A DNA stretch of 64,000 nt from Zeugodacus cucurbitae (GCF_028554725.1 NC_071671.1:1895001-1959000); one strand, 5' to 3'; counted from the first letter of the stretch, positions 44,551 to 58,121 are shown. Translations and numbers: made by a program. The notes: generated from the sequence alone by a model not told the origin.

Positions 44551-45498
44551 TAACGGGTGATTTTTTTGAGGTTAGGATTTTCATGCATTAGTATTTGACA
44601 GATCACGTGGGATTTCAGACATGGTGTCAAAGAGAAAGATGCTCAGTATGCTTTGACATTTCATCATGAATAGACTTACTAACGAGCAACGCTTGCAAAT
44701 CATTGAATTTTATTACCAAAATCAGTGTTCGGTTCGAAATGTGAAATCCGCTTTTTTATCGACAAATTTTGTTCAGCGATGAGGCTCATTTCTGGTTGAA
44801 TGGCTACGTAAATAAGCAAAATTGCCGCATTTGGGGTGAAGAGCAACCAGAAGCCGTTCAAGAACTGCCCATGCATCCCGAAAAATGCACTGTTTGGTGT
44901 GGTTTGTACGCTGGTGGAATCATTGGACCGTATTTTTTCAAAGATGCTGTTGGACGCAACGTTACGGTGAATGGCGATCGCTATCGTTCGATGCTAACAA
45001 ACTTTTTGTTGCCAAAAATGGAAGAACTGAACTTGGTTGACATGTGGTTTCAACAAGATGGCGCTACATGCCACACAGCTCGCGATTCTATGGCCATTTT
45101 GAGGGAAAACTTCGGAGAACAATTCATCTCAAGAAATGGACCCGTAAGTTGGCCACCAAGATCATGCGATTTAACGCCTTTAGACTATTTTTTGTGGGGC
45201 TACGTCAAGTCTAAAGTCTACAGAAATAAGCCAGCAACTATTCCAGCTTTGGAAGACAACATTTCCGAAGAAATTCGGGCTATTCCGGCCGAAATGCTCG
45301 AAAAAGTTGCCCAAAATTGGACTTTCCGAATGGACCACCTAAGACGCAGCCGCGGTCAACATTTAAATGAAATTATCTTCAAAAAGTAAATGTCATGAAC
45401 CAATCTAACGTTTCAAATAAAGAACCGATGAGATTTTGCAAATTTTATGCGTTTTTTTTTTTTTTTAAGTTATCAAGCTCTTAAAAAATCACCCTTTA
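44551..45498 (+). mobile_element. Tc1/mariner-superfamily transposon, internally deleted, with TA duplication
   Basis: The element is 44553-45496, flanked by TA at 44551-44552 and 45497-45498. Terminal inverted repeats are ACGGGTGATTTTTT and AAGGGTGATTTTTT. An ATG at 44666 opens the N-terminus (MNRLTNEQRLQIIEFYYQN) but stops at 44780. From 44769 another frame gives 206 codons of transposase core to 45389: FSDEAHFWLNGYVNKQN with the first catalytic D, QQDGATCHTA with the second, and PRSCDLTPLDYFLWG with the third. There are 36 residues between the second and third (DD36D by my count). The DNA-binding helix-turn-helix region between the two parts is deleted near 44757, roughly 0.4 kb by comparison with usual family length. 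Non-autonomous but probably mobilisable in trans because the ends are intact. Confidence 0.93.
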
Positions 45499-48400
45499 TT
45501 AGCAAGAAATAAATTGTTTTTGCGACAAAGCATTCACTTGCAATATGGGACTGCTGGCGTGCTAATTAAAATTTCAACAACTTTTCGTTGTTCGACTTGA
45601 GAACATATCATATATAATAGTTTGATTTATTGCATTTGCCGTTATCTGCAACACGTTCTGGCAAATATAATTGAAGCGAAAAACGCCATGTTGCAATAGC
45701 TGTAATTGAGCGCTTTTTGCTGTTGCCACAATTTGTGGTTGCAACTCCAAAAAAATAACAAATTTGAAAGTGTTGCTTCATTAGTCTTAGCCGAGTCTTG
45801 CAATGCTTTAATGAAGCGCATACAACAAAAAAAAAAACAAATTTGAGCAACATAAGCCTAACCGTTTGCGTATTTGCAACATTTTTATTGCAACATCCAC
45901 ACGAGTGGTGAACGTGTGGCATTCTAATAAGTGCGGCAAGGTCTGTAGATCTTCTTCTACGCGCTCAGTTGTCATTTTTAATTGAAAGTTGACCATTTGG
46001 CTTGGCTGCAAACGTGCTGCTTAACAATTTTTTCGCTGCTGCGGCCATATAAATCATTTTGATGACCATCAGAGCGACGTCTTTATTTGTGTTTTTATAT
46101 AAAACTGCCACTGGCAGTTGAGCGACCACTTTTTGTGTTCTCAAATATATTTGTTCAGCTTCTTCTTCTTCTTCTGTTTTTTTTTTTGTACTAGTGCGCC
46201 ATTTTATGTTGATTAACTGATAAACTGTCTTAAACTGGCGTTAATTATATTGGTAATAAATTTTAATGGCTGCTTAAGTGCCTTATATTAACACTATTTC
46301 CTTCATAGTTGGAGTTGGAGCAGAATGTCTTAATTGCATAAGGCTTTGACGATTAAGGCATCCAAAAATAACAAAAATAATAAATTTTATCAAAACCAAG
46401 CATCACATTTTTATGACCTTTTGTGTTGAAAGCCTATGAAAAGACGATATTTCAATAATAGATATTGAAATCGGAACAAATTGCTGTTAAGTGAAAGTGT
46501 TTACCTTCGAAAAATATTGCAAAAAAGCGCACTAAAATGGGTGCAATCAGCAACTTTGTAGATTCAAATTTTATAAAAAACTGTCGTAAATCAATAAATC
46601 ATGCATTTAGTGAGCTGTGCGCCATTAGCAGCTTCATTTAGTCGAAACTCACCAATGAGGTTCGCTGCTTAAATCTTTAGTTTGCCTTTCCACACAAGCC
46701 AACCGTGTTAAAGTTGATTGAAATTTGACATACAAATTCGTTTGCAAATATGTATAAATAATACAAAAACAAATACTAAATGACATGCTATTTATTGCTT
46801 GGCTTCGTTCGCCGCCAATGTGCTGCGAGAAAAAAGTTGAAGCATTTTAACGCCTCAAGATGAATGGCTGTCAAATTAAGCGCCATGCCATGTCTCGTAT
46901 TTCATTTGGGGCGCAGCTTAGTATGCCTCGAAAACATAGATAGAAATGTTGAAATGTTTTTTTTTTGTAAAATTTTTTGCTTGAGCGGGAAGTAAGCGTT
47001 GCTTAGCTATTGGATTGTTCAGTAGTTGATAAAGATCTTTTAATGACTGTTTATTGTTGTGTTTATTTTAAATAATAACTGTAAACTGCTGTGAAACGCA
47101 GGAAGCGCGTAATTTTCTATTGAATTTTTGACTTTTTGTAAGATTAACTTTCTATTAGCTGAAATTTAATATATTTGAAATTTCATTTTTTAGATTTTTT
47201 AATTTCCTAAATTTAGTTGTGGTGTGTTTTCAACCGAATATGTAAAAAAAAATATTTTATTAAAAAAGTAATGTTTTCGAAAAATTGAGCTTAGTTGGTT
47301 GTTAACTGTAACTCAATAAAATAAATTTTTTTTTTTAATTTTTAAATTAAAAGTTGAAGCCAGCAAATTTGGAATTCTTTAAGCAAAGTTTGACTTTGGT
47401 CATTTTCAGCAGATTTGTGGCTTAAGTCTTTTGTACTGCTCGCTTCAATAGACGAATATGTTATTTTTGGAAATATTTTTTTGATTTCAAAAATGTTATT
47501 TTCACTGCTTTTTCACGAAAATAAAATGTGAAAATAATAAAAAAATAATGAGCAAAATAATAATTTATTTTATTACAACAATTTTCAAATTCAAGCGAAT
47601 ATGCCGCAAAGATGTGTTAAAAAAATATTGAAAATAAATTTCAAAGATGGTTAATAAAAAAATTATAATTAAAAAAAAAAAAACAGTTCATTATTGAAAT
47701 TGCTACTTGTAAATTCACTAAATATTTTTATGAATATTTGTAATTTACTAAAAAAAACTATTATTTCGAAAAAATTTTAATTTTTTTTATTATTAATGAA
47801 AAAAAATGTAAATATTTTTTTTATAAAAAAACATTTTCGCTTTATTTCACGAGTTATTTAAAAGCAAATCGATGTTTGAGGTGAATTGCTACAACAAACC
47901 CTTTTCACACATTTACAACAATGATGTCCTTTGAAACCCTCAATTATTTGCTGGCACACAAATAGGTGGCAGCACTGTAATGCACTTGCTTATTTAATAT
48001 TTCTATTTAAATAAAATATATTTTTAAATACTTTTATTTTTTAATATTTTTTTGTGAACTAAAATTTTTCTTTTGTATTGTCGTACCTTCATTTTGTATA
48101 TTCACTTATTTGGGTTTTGAATTATCACACACAAAAGTTGTTTAGCTACTTAGCTGTTTGTTCTTCTTGCGAAGATGGTTGAATTGAATTTGATACTGAA
48201 ACAGTTTCGGCGGCCAGTATTTATATTGTTTGAAACAAATAGTAGTGCAGTGCAGCAAATAGCAGCTTAGAGCTAACAGCAAGCAGCTGGCTGCGGCAGG
48301 CGAAGAGGCTGCCGTAAGCGTTTGCCTTTGCAAAGTGGCTGAAGGCAGACGCGGCAGAGGCATGAACAAGTGCAGCCGCAACACAGAGCGGGCGGCAAGG

Positions 48401-51400
48401 GTGCTGACGAAGACGACTGAGGCGGCAGAAGAGCTGCAGATAAGATTCAGATGGCGCAAATTGCGCGCCAAAATCTTCAAAAACTACAACAACAAAAAGG
48501 CAGACAGCACAGCACATAGCACAGCTTAGAAACGAAACATACAAGCCTGCTGGCCAAAAAATTAATTGTATCCGGAGAGCAAATGAGCAACATAAATGTA
48601 GAAACAACACAAATAGGCAACAACAACAACAAGTCAAGTGAAACGAAAAAGTAAGCGGTAAAGATGCGAGAGCAGCGAGCAGCGAACAGAGCAGCGCTGG
48701 AGTGACGCAGCTTGTCGAAGTGGCAAGCGGCATAAATGAGTTGGAGCAGCGAGTGAGGGTACATTAGCAACAGCAACAACAACAACAACACTACGTGCAA
48801 TTTAACAAACGAAGAAGCAACAATAGACACTGTTTTGAGCGCACAGCGAGTTGTTGTTGTTGTTGCCACTGCGAGTGCTCTTGTTGTTGGTATAGTCAAA
48901 ACAACAGTCAAAGGTACAAAACAATAAACACTTGAATAATAGTTGTTGGCGGCAACAACACTAAAGCCCATTCGCATAAATGTACACAACAACAACAACA
49001 AGAATTGGTTGGTTTGTTAAAGCTGCAACAAAAACAGCAACAATAACAAGGGCAAATAAAGCACGCTGCTGCTGTTGCTTGGTAATGATGTCGATGATGC
49101 AGAGCAATAAACAGTTACCATTATAGTTGAGCGCTGCTGCTGCTGCTGTTGATCATTGTTGTTGTTTGCACATTTTCGTTTCAGTTTCAGTTTTACGTGA
49201 GGCGCAGACTCACTTGGCGATTATGTTTGAATGGGTGCACATTTTTTTTTTGGTTTTGGATTTGTGCAGGAAATATTGTTATTTTTTGATAGCTTGTGGT
49301 TGGAGATTGCTGTGCGACAGAGGATGCGGCGAAAGGCGTTTCGAATGCGTGAGATCATGAGAATTCCTTGCAAGTCTTCGCACAGTCATAAAATCAAATG
49401 TGCTTTTGTTTGAAATTGAATTAGTTTTATTGAGCGCGTTAAAGCGTCTTATTAGCGACATTTTTGGTATTTGAAATTGGGTTAAATGGATTTTTAAAAT
49501 AACTGGGATCTGAATTAGAAGTGTTTTGAAAACGATTTTTTAAAGTTCATTATGTTATTTTATGGTGTTTCGAACACTTTCGCTCGAAATTTTTTTGGAA
49601 AATGAAGAATTAATTTATGCCTTCTCGTCAAAAAACTCTATAATATCTGTGGTTATATACCCATATCATGCTTAAACATATTAAATTATGATCTTTATAT
49701 ATTTTAGTGTCTTAGTAGCAAAAATATCGATATCCGAACAAAAAATGTCTAAACTGGACTTGTTTTGTGCGATTTCTAGCTGAAATATATGCTCTATGGG
49801 CTTAATGGTTCGACAGGTTTTTTTGTTTTTTTTTTTTAGAAAAAATCTGTGTTATAAGTGTTTATAGCAGAAATAGAATAAATATATTGCTATATCAAGG
49901 GAAAAATTAAAAATTCCTGAATAATCTCTAGATGCCACACAGGCGACATGAGCGCGCAGGTATCATAAAACCGCCAGCACGCAGCAAAAGCATTAGTTTA
50001 TGCGTCCCCCGAGACAAAAGTCAAGCGCAAAATGCCAAATGCCGCAAAATAATGAAAAATAATTTCATTCGCAACAATGTATGTTCGTCTGTATGTGTGT
50101 GCTTATGTACAGCGCATTACATTTGATAATGAGCTTTACACTGTTGTTGCGTTTTTAATTTGCCAAATGCGCTAGCGAGTAAAAACAACACGCTTGTCTG
50201 TGTGGTGGTTGCTCCGCAGAACGCTCATTCATCATCCGAAACGCTGCTTAGCAGCAAGTGTGCTGTTGTTGCCAGTCGCAGTAAAGCATGCAGCAGAAAT
50301 TAGAAAAGCAACTACAAATTATTGCTTTTGTTGTTGTTTTGCACCGCTAACAAATTGTAAGTTTCATTTATTTATAATTAATGCGCTCGCATATTCATCA
50401 GCATGTTGTTGTAACTTGCTATTGCTGCTTCTTTGTGATCGCTGATGCTGTTGTGTTGCCGCAGCGTTTTCTATGCTCTCGCGAGCGAAACTAGTGCACC
50501 GCTGACTGTTAGCGCTCTCAGCTTGTTAGAAACATCATTTTTTAGAGCTCATCACAGTTGCTCTTTCACACTTGAAATGCTGTGAGCGTGCATTTGCTTT
50601 GGTATTTCACTCATACGCCGTGTGTGCCACAAAGGTTGTTAATCGATGGCGACGCTATCAGTCTGGCCGTGTTGCTGTTACAGTTTGGAGCTGCGATTAC
50701 AGGCGTCTTAGTTGAAATTTTTGAATTGAATTTTTGATAATTTTTCGTGGCAGAGGAGGATTTTAGATTAGAGGAATTTTGTGTTAAAGGAAGGAATGAA
50801 GATTGAAGTTAGGACTTTTTTGTTGAAAATAAAATTATAGTGCAAAATTAAGGACAGATTATTATTTTTGTATATTTATTTGTTCAGAAAAATTTCGTAT
50901 TCTCACTTATGTAGCAACCACAAAAAGGAATTGCTTGAGACTACTTAGTTCAGGACTTGTTCGAATTGTAAGAGTTTAGGGGCGACTAGTGAATAGTGAT
51001 AGCAGTGGTATCGATAAAAATGTTCAGTGGTTGTTTTCGAAAACAATTTTTTTTTTAAATAAATTTTTTAATTCAAAAAAGCCCAAAATGTAGAAAATGT
51101 ATATAGAGAATCACAATGTTTTCACATAATTTTTAAATTTTTAATTTTATTTATTTTTTAAATGAATATTTTCTGCCACGTTGATTTTTATTTTAAAAAT
51201 ATTGTATGCTTATTTATTTCTATAAAATCTATTGAAACGTTTAAAATTAAAATAAAAAAATTCAAATTTTTTTTTTAATATTTTCAGAAATTAATAATAT
51301 TTTTTTTAAATTTTATTAAATTTTAAATTTATTTTTTGTTATAGTAAAAAATTGCGACATTTTTTTGAGAGATTTTTTGCCAGCTTTTTTATTTACTTTT

Positions 51401-53555
51401 TCGATTTTGAAATTTCTGCATTCTCAGTTTCATCAGCTAAGGCATTCACACGCTTCTCGATGTCACTCGCGCGCATTGAAGCAAAAATCCGAACGCTTGC
51501 CGCCATTAAACAAATTGCAAGAAGCGCATGCGTGCGCGTCACAAACGCAAATATGCATAAGTGCAAATAGATCATTTAAAAATGCATCTCATTTTATTTT
51601 ATTATAACCGCAAAGCGCACATTTGTGCCGCCGCCGCCAACGACACGCAAGGCTTGCGGCCGCAACGCCACACTAGCTGTCATAAAAAGACAAACAAATA
51701 TTTGTAATAAGCTTAACAAGCGAGCAGGGCGAGCGACCGACCGAATACAATAACGGTTTATTGTGCTTTCAATTCTGACTGCGTCGGCTGTGCGGTTATG
51801 CGTGCGAAATATAATGCGAATGTGGTGCACCAACAAAAGACTCAAGCGACGAACTTGACTGTGCTTGACGCCTGTTCTGAGTGCGGATTAGCAAATATTG
51901 GCGCAAAATGTACCAGAATATAACGCAAAAAAACAGCAAATTTATGAAATTACAATATATTGCCAGAAATAATGATTGCTGGTAAACAATACTAATAGGC
52001 AACAACAACAACACCAACAATGCGCGCCACAGTAGCAACAAAGCAAAGCAAAGCAGATTTGTAGAAAATGAACAGACGTTAATTTGACGCAATTTGCACA
52101 CAAGCGCAGCAGCCGCTGAAGCCGTCGTCGTCGGCGATTATGACAGCGGCATTCATCATCCAACATCATTTTGGCGGCGCGCGCTGTGCGTCTCGCATTG
52201 AGAATCAAAATTGAAAATGTTGCAATTGCCTAAAATGAATTCGCAAAAAGATTGGGGCAGCATTCGACTGAAATAAATGCACGTACGCGTGTGTTTTTTG
52301 TTGGTCGATTAATGAATGGCTGGCTGGCCGAGGCAGCAGTTGCAATCACCAATCGGCGACACACGCTCACGTTAGTGCATCGATTGAAGATGAGCGCGCC
52401 AACGCGTTGAGTTGGCGGCCTTTTCGAATGCAAATTGTTGCTGCTGTTGTTGCTTACTTCAATTGAGTTGGTAATGATGGGCGAGCGGCGGTGGCAGCGG
52501 CGTCTCTGCGATTACTGCAACAGTCGGCAGCTGGTCGTGCAGTTAGCGCGTGGCTCGCCCGCTGCCGGTCATTCTTGGTACGCTTCGCTACGCCAACTGC
52601 AGGTTTGGCGCTTTTAAGGCGCGCGAACCAAATGAGATATTCAGATTTCAGCAGCCGTTTTTTGTTTTTGTTTTGGATTTTGCGAGTTTTTCAAAATTGA
52701 AAATCACAAATGTAAAAAAGCGCAAAGAAGCTGAATTGTGCAATGCGCCGTGGCAATGTTTATGCATCGCAAGGGTGTTTGTATGCTGATGAGTTCATGC
52801 GCTTATCTACGGCGGGTTACTGTAACACGCTCTGCACTCGTTGGCGCGCGGAAGTCACAGCCAAAGGCCGCATGGCGCAGCGGATTTTAGCTCGAATTTT
52901 GGACTTTTTTCTATACCTCAGCTTTTATGTATAATATTTTCCACCAGCGGCCGTTATGAGTTGTTGTGCCGTTATGATTTTTTTAACGCAAAGCCGCTGA
53001 GTGTGTGAGTGTAGGCTGTTTGCTTGTTTTGGTATCGTTTTATTGTTCTAGGCAAAAACATTTATGAGCACCTTTTATTGCCTCCAACGCTTTGCGAAAC
53101 TTCGTTCGAGCCAAGAGGCAAGAGGCAAGTGTGGTATACATTCTCACATTTGTATATTGTATGCAGCAGTTTGACCCAGCTGCGTCACAGTAATAGCTAT
53201 AAAAACTTACTTAATAACTATAAGAATTCCTAATTATTCACGGTAGTAAACACATTTACATTCACATTAACATTAGTTGTATTGCAGTGTTGTAATTTGT
53301 TAAATATTTATAAACAAATAAAGATTTACTATCAAATTGGGTATATTCTCACGATCTCAAAATTTTTAGTTTTGATAAATTTATTTATGATCAAGTAAAA
53401 GATGAGGGCTGGAGGATGGTTCATCTTAGGATCGTATAGTTCAAGTTATGTGTTAGAATGCTAGTCATTGAATATGTTAATGTTAATCCTGCTGGAATAT
53501 GAGTGAATTTTTAATTAAAAGTAAAAAAAGTGAAATATTTTTTTATAAATTTTAT
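45499..53555. other. Eight kb without supported genes
   Basis: AT-rich DNA with CAA/CAG-type microsatellites (about 48618-48635, 48771-48792, 48986-49003, 49133-49152), which create long but meaningless open frames in several phases. Several less AT-rich patches occur (48.2-49.4, 50.2-50.7, 51.4-52.9 kb). TATCGATA occurs at 49725-49732 and 51009-51016. The 52.4-52.6 kb patch is the most GC-rich, but its open frames overlap in all phases with no recognisable domain. It may be an intron or regulatory region of a gene beyond the window. Confidence 0.45.
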
Positions 53556-54760
53556 TATACTCTCGCAACCTGTTGCACAGAGTATTATAGTTTTGTTCAC
53601 ATAACGGTTGTTTGTGTCACCAAGAAATATAAGAGTTAGATATGGGGTTATATATATAAATGATCAGGATGACGAGTGGATTGTCCGTCTGTCCGTGCAA
53701 GCGATAACTTGAGTAAAAATTGAGATATCTTAATGAAACTTGGAACACATGTTCCTTGGCACCCTGAGGAAGTTGCTTTCGAAAATGTTATTTATGTTTA
53801 GTTATGAAAATGAAATTTGGAACATAGGATCTCATTAGGGAGGGGCACATTTGGATGTAATTTTTTTGGAAAAGTGGGCGTGACCTCGCCCCCAAATAGG
53901 TTTTTTTGTATATAACTCGCAAACCAATAAAGCTATATAAACAAAACTTTCTGCAGTCGTTTATTTTAGCCATTTCCTTATACAGTCCAAAAATGAAAGA
54001 AATCGGATAATAACCACGCCCACCTCTCATACGAAAGTTAGATTGAAAATTACTAAAAATGGGTTAACTCACCAACGAAAAACGTCAAAAACACTAAATT
54101 TCACATAAGAAATGGCAGATGAAAGCTACACTCAGATTTTTTTTACAAAATGGGTCAAAAACCATATCTCAAGAACTATTCGACCGATTTCAATGAAATT
54201 CGGTATATAACACTTTCTTGACCCTGATGACACGTGTGGAATATGGGCGAAATCGGTTCACAACTACGTCTACTTCCCATATAACTCAATTTTGAATTCT
54301 TTTGATTCGTTCACTTTATAATACATATATACATTAGGAACAAATGAAGATTGCGGAATAACTTTACACAAATACTGTATTTGAACTGTGACATCACTTG
54401 TGGAAAAATTGTCAAAATCGGACCATGATTTTTCAAGGCCGCTGATATCGAACATGAAGAACTCAGTGCCTAAGGGTAATTTTTCACCGAAAATCTAGGT
54501 AAATCCCTCTGAATTTTTTCTTATAACAGTTTCTCTCTGTACCTGAAATGGTAAAAATCGGGTCATAACTTCCCCCAGATCCCATATACCTAATTATAAG
54601 TAATATTAAATTAAGTGAGCGTATAGTCATCGATACATTGTATCTTGGTGGTGATACGTCGAATTGTGCTATTTTTATAAAATTACATCAATAAATTGCG
54701 AGAGTATAAAATGTTCGGTTACAAACGAACTTAGCCCTTCCTTACTTGTTTTTTTTTTTA
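53556..54760. mobile_element. Repeat of about 1.2 kb with short inverted ends and a 3' hairpin
   Basis: TATACTCTCGCAA at 53556-53568 is matched in reverse at 54696-54708. After the right repeat comes a small hairpin (GTTCG 54713-54717, CGAAC 54726-54730), then CTTACTTG and a T run. Inside are phrases such as TTGTCCGTCTGTCCGTGCAA and two related blocks of the type TGAAA(C/T)T(T/C)GG...CCTGA(G/T)GA. No transposase is encoded. The style resembles DINE-1/Helentron-like or other non-autonomous fly repeats; the class is uncertain. Confidence 0.65.
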
Positions 54761-55264
54761 ATTTTGCCCTTAAAACGTCTAATGATAAGTATCTTCTAAA
54801 GTTTTTTCACTAACATGTCTGTAAAAATCAAAATTTTTCCTTTGAGCATCAAAGAATAATATTTTTTCAGTAACTAAATTGGTTAGAAATTCATTTTTTA
54901 TTTAAATTACGTAATACCAAATATTATTTGGTCCATTGATGCCTTCATGTAAGAAAAATCAGACCTACTACTAGAGCTTTACAATTCCAGCTTGTCTGTG
55001 GCCATGAAATCCAAACCCAGTAGCAATTCTCACGGAAAATACGAAGCGAAACACCCACTAATCAATTAGGCGGCCACGCTGTTAATTCAATTTTGAAGTA
55101 TTTAATCAGTAATAACTGATTAACAAGCAAAGCAGTGTTGCCTTAGTAAATATTTGTATGCTAATGAGCATATCGAATACATTTCATGGGAGAGAAAACG
55201 CTAGAAAGGAAGTAAAGATGAAGCCAAAACAATTTTTTGATTAATTTTATTAAACAAATTTTAT
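54761..55264. other. AT-rich intergenic, nothing recognised
   Basis: Short stretch between the 1.2-kb repeat and the 136-bp tandem duplication. No gene, RNA or motif seen. Confidence 0.5.
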
Positions 55265-55532
55265 GAACAAATATTTTTTCAGTATTTAATCCATAACTAA
55301 ATATTTTTAAGTGACTTAAAAACGTTTTATTTTTAGTTAATTTAGGAAGTTTATAAATATAAATCGAAAAAATTATTTTTTACACTTGAAAAAGGCATTT
55401 GAACAAATATTTTTCCAGTTTCTAATCCATAACTAAATATTTTTAAGCCTAAAGCCTATTATTTTTAGTTAATTCAGGAAATTAATAAAAAAATTTAAAA
55501 AAATATATTTTTTACACTTCAAAAAGGCATTT
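55265..55532. repeat. Two-copy tandem duplication, unit about 136 bp
   Basis: Copies 55265-55400 and 55401-55532 both begin GAACAAATATTTTT and end AAAAAGGCATTT, sharing CCATAACTAAATATTTTTAAG in the centre with moderate divergence and a few indels. Confidence 0.85.
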
Positions 55533-57830
55533 GCACATAGTAAAAATGCAACTACGCCATTATGAAATCTAAGCGCTCATAAATTAGCAAAGGTGCGCAT
55601 GTGTACCGTAACGCAACTAAATAACCATGTGCGCATGCCCCGAACTTCTTCTTCTTCTTCTTGTAATTAAACTTGAAATTTAGCGCTTGCGCTAGCTAGT
55701 TTACCTCACCATTAACTTAATGCATTTTTCCTGATTTTTATTGCGTTAATTAAGTGTTTAAAAGCAAGGCGCTGCACACTTTATATGCTTCATATGCCTC
55801 ATAGAGAGCAGGTTTGTCGCTTAAGTCTTTAGTTTACTAGCTATAACGCACATTTCTGAGCTGACATTTCTGCGGAATTCCATTTTACTTCTATAAAAAT
55901 AAAAACATTTGCAAAAATGTAAGCACTTTGCGCACTTTGGTACTTACTTTAATTATTATTCGCACTCATTCTGGCCATTAAGGGCCCTTAAGTGCAAAAT
56001 TTACTGTTATTTAAAGGCCTTTTTGGTTGTACTAGTTTGGATGGCAATGCAAATTTGGCAGTGAGAAGGTCACACGTGCAGAAAAAACGTGGGTTTTCAT
56101 CACTTCTATAAATATTTGTTTTAATTTCAACTAAAATTGCTGCTTGATAGTCAAAAATAGATTTTAACTTTATGAGTCGCATAAATTGACTTTGGTTGCT
56201 TGCAGTTAATTACATGGCTTTTAAGGCGCTTAAAACAAAGTTAGTGGCAGTTTAATTACTTAGCAGCTTTGGAGTGGATTTATTACAACTCTAATTGCAA
56301 TACAAACCAATAACGCCCTTTTAATTCAAAGATAGCTGCTCCAAATTTACGCGCCTCTTAATCGCTATTAACACCAACTTATTTATTCATTGATTGATTT
56401 ATGTGCTTTTGATAAGAATCGCTAAAAAGCCTAAAATTACAAGAGAGGTTTTATTATATTTCTGCCATTTTTATTTTTTTTATTTGTTGGTTGGTGCAGC
56501 AACAAAATTTTATGCTGCATAAAAACTAATTATCTCTCATATAAATCATGTGAATGTAATTAACTGAAATTTACAACAAAATTTACATGAAAATTAGTTT
56601 GAATGAACTTAAAGATAAGCCGGTTAATTACATATTTGTAAGGGGATTATATTTGAATTAAATATTTTATTTATATGGCATGAACTTGACCTTGCAACAA
56701 AACTCAAAATAATTGACTTAAAACATTTTTAACACCAAAAACAACAACTAAATATATTTTTTTTTTAATTTCATTAAAGGAATGCCAAATCAATTTAACA
56801 CCTTTCAGCATGCATTCACTCAACAACAGCCAATGACAGCTGTTTGTTTTTGTTTTTGTTGGAATTATATAATGTCCATATGGCGCGCATATGCTTACAT
56901 CATAACTTCTAACTGTAGGTTTTTGCCGCCACTCGATATGTTGTAATGACAGTCTACGAGTATGCCACAGGTGATGCGCCCACAGTCAGCTGCTGTTGAA
57001 AAATGTTAAATAATTTATAAAAATTAAGCAAAAACACCACAACAAACGAAAATGGAAAACACATAAAATAATAACTACAAAACCTTTGGCATTCTACATA
57101 TTTGCTTATGACTTCTTCGGTGCTGTGTTTGCTGTAGTTGTTGTCAATGAGCTTAGTCGCTTCTTTGTTTGAATGTTGCTGTACTTTTTCAGCAGTTTTT
57201 GTTGTTGTTGCTTGGTTTGCCTTCACTGCAAACTGCAGCCCGCGCCGCAATTGAACCGCATTCGTCACGACCTTTCTCTATTTCGGTTCATTTTGTCATT
57301 GTCACGTGTGCTCGTGTGTGTTTTGTCACCAAGTAATTTGCAAACGGATGCTCTTCATTTGCTCAAGTACTTAGCTCAGCTCAGAGCTCAGCTCATTCTG
57401 CGCTTCATCAAGAATAAATCTACGGACAAACATTGGCAGCTGCATTAAATAACAAATTGTTTGAAGTTAATTCTTTTTTCGAAAAAAAAATCAGTAATTT
57501 TGGCTGCGACAAATTGGTTTACGTGCAACACGGGCCAAGCGACCCGTAGCGGATGTTGCAGAGCCTGCCATTGTTGGAGTGGGGTTCGAATATGTTTGAA
57601 AACAATGTAGTTAATTAATACACTTGTTGAAACATATATTTGTATATTTTTTTCGAATTGCATGTTGCATGTGTTAAGTTTTTTTTTCGTGAAGACTCTT
57701 GTTGTTTTTGTACTAAAAGTGTCATATGTGATCAACAGAATTATAAGACCACAGGCTAGATATATCTTTAATCATCATAATATTCATGTTTAGGAGTAAA
57801 AATAGTACTTTTTTTAATATTGTTCGCATC
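55533..57830. other. Intergenic, no gene seen
   Basis: Includes a TTC/TTCT run near 55649-55662. Open frames on either strand are short and without similarity. Confidence 0.45.
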
Positions 57831-58095
57831 CTGCTAATATTTTATTCATTTTTCGTTAAAATTTTTAATTCTCAACTGGTTTATGAAATATTCAACAAAC
57901 GTTCAGTATCAAAAAAGTTGAAAATTGTAAGTATTTTCACTAAAAGTGGACGGAAAAAAATCTTGCTAATATTTCATTAATTTTTCGTTACAAATTTGAA
58001 TTCTCAACTGGTTTATGAAATGTCGAAAATGTCCAATATCAAAAGAAATGGCAAAGTTTAAGAATTTTAATTCAAATAGGACGGTAAATAAAACG
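57831..58095. repeat. Two-copy tandem duplication, unit about 132 bp
   Basis: GCTAATATTT...CATT...TTTTCGTTA followed by TTCTCAACTGGTTTATGAAA occurs from 57833 and again from 57965, then ACGG (57954, 58081) in both. The right copy abuts the mariner-type element at 58122. Confidence 0.8.
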
Positions 58096-58121
58096 GCTCG
58101 ATAATGGTAAATGTGAGCATA

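Noticed and set aside
48142..49001. Overlapping minus-strand open frames of 112-174 codons, Leu/Cys-rich
   Set aside because: They arise from CAA/CAG microsatellites read on the opposite strand; several phases are open together and no ATG context, splice sites or domains support them.
52435..52934. Cluster of plus-strand open frames in a GC-richer patch
   Set aside because: All phases are open over the same DNA with no domain or conserved motif. GC content lowers stop frequency here.
53788..54030. 80-codon minus-strand open frame inside the 1.2-kb repeat
   Set aside because: No transposase or Rep/helicase motif; appears random within a non-coding repeat.
57585..57605. GGGGTTCGAAT resembling a tRNA T-arm
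   Set aside because: No acceptor stem, D-arm or anticodon arm at the right spacing on either strand.
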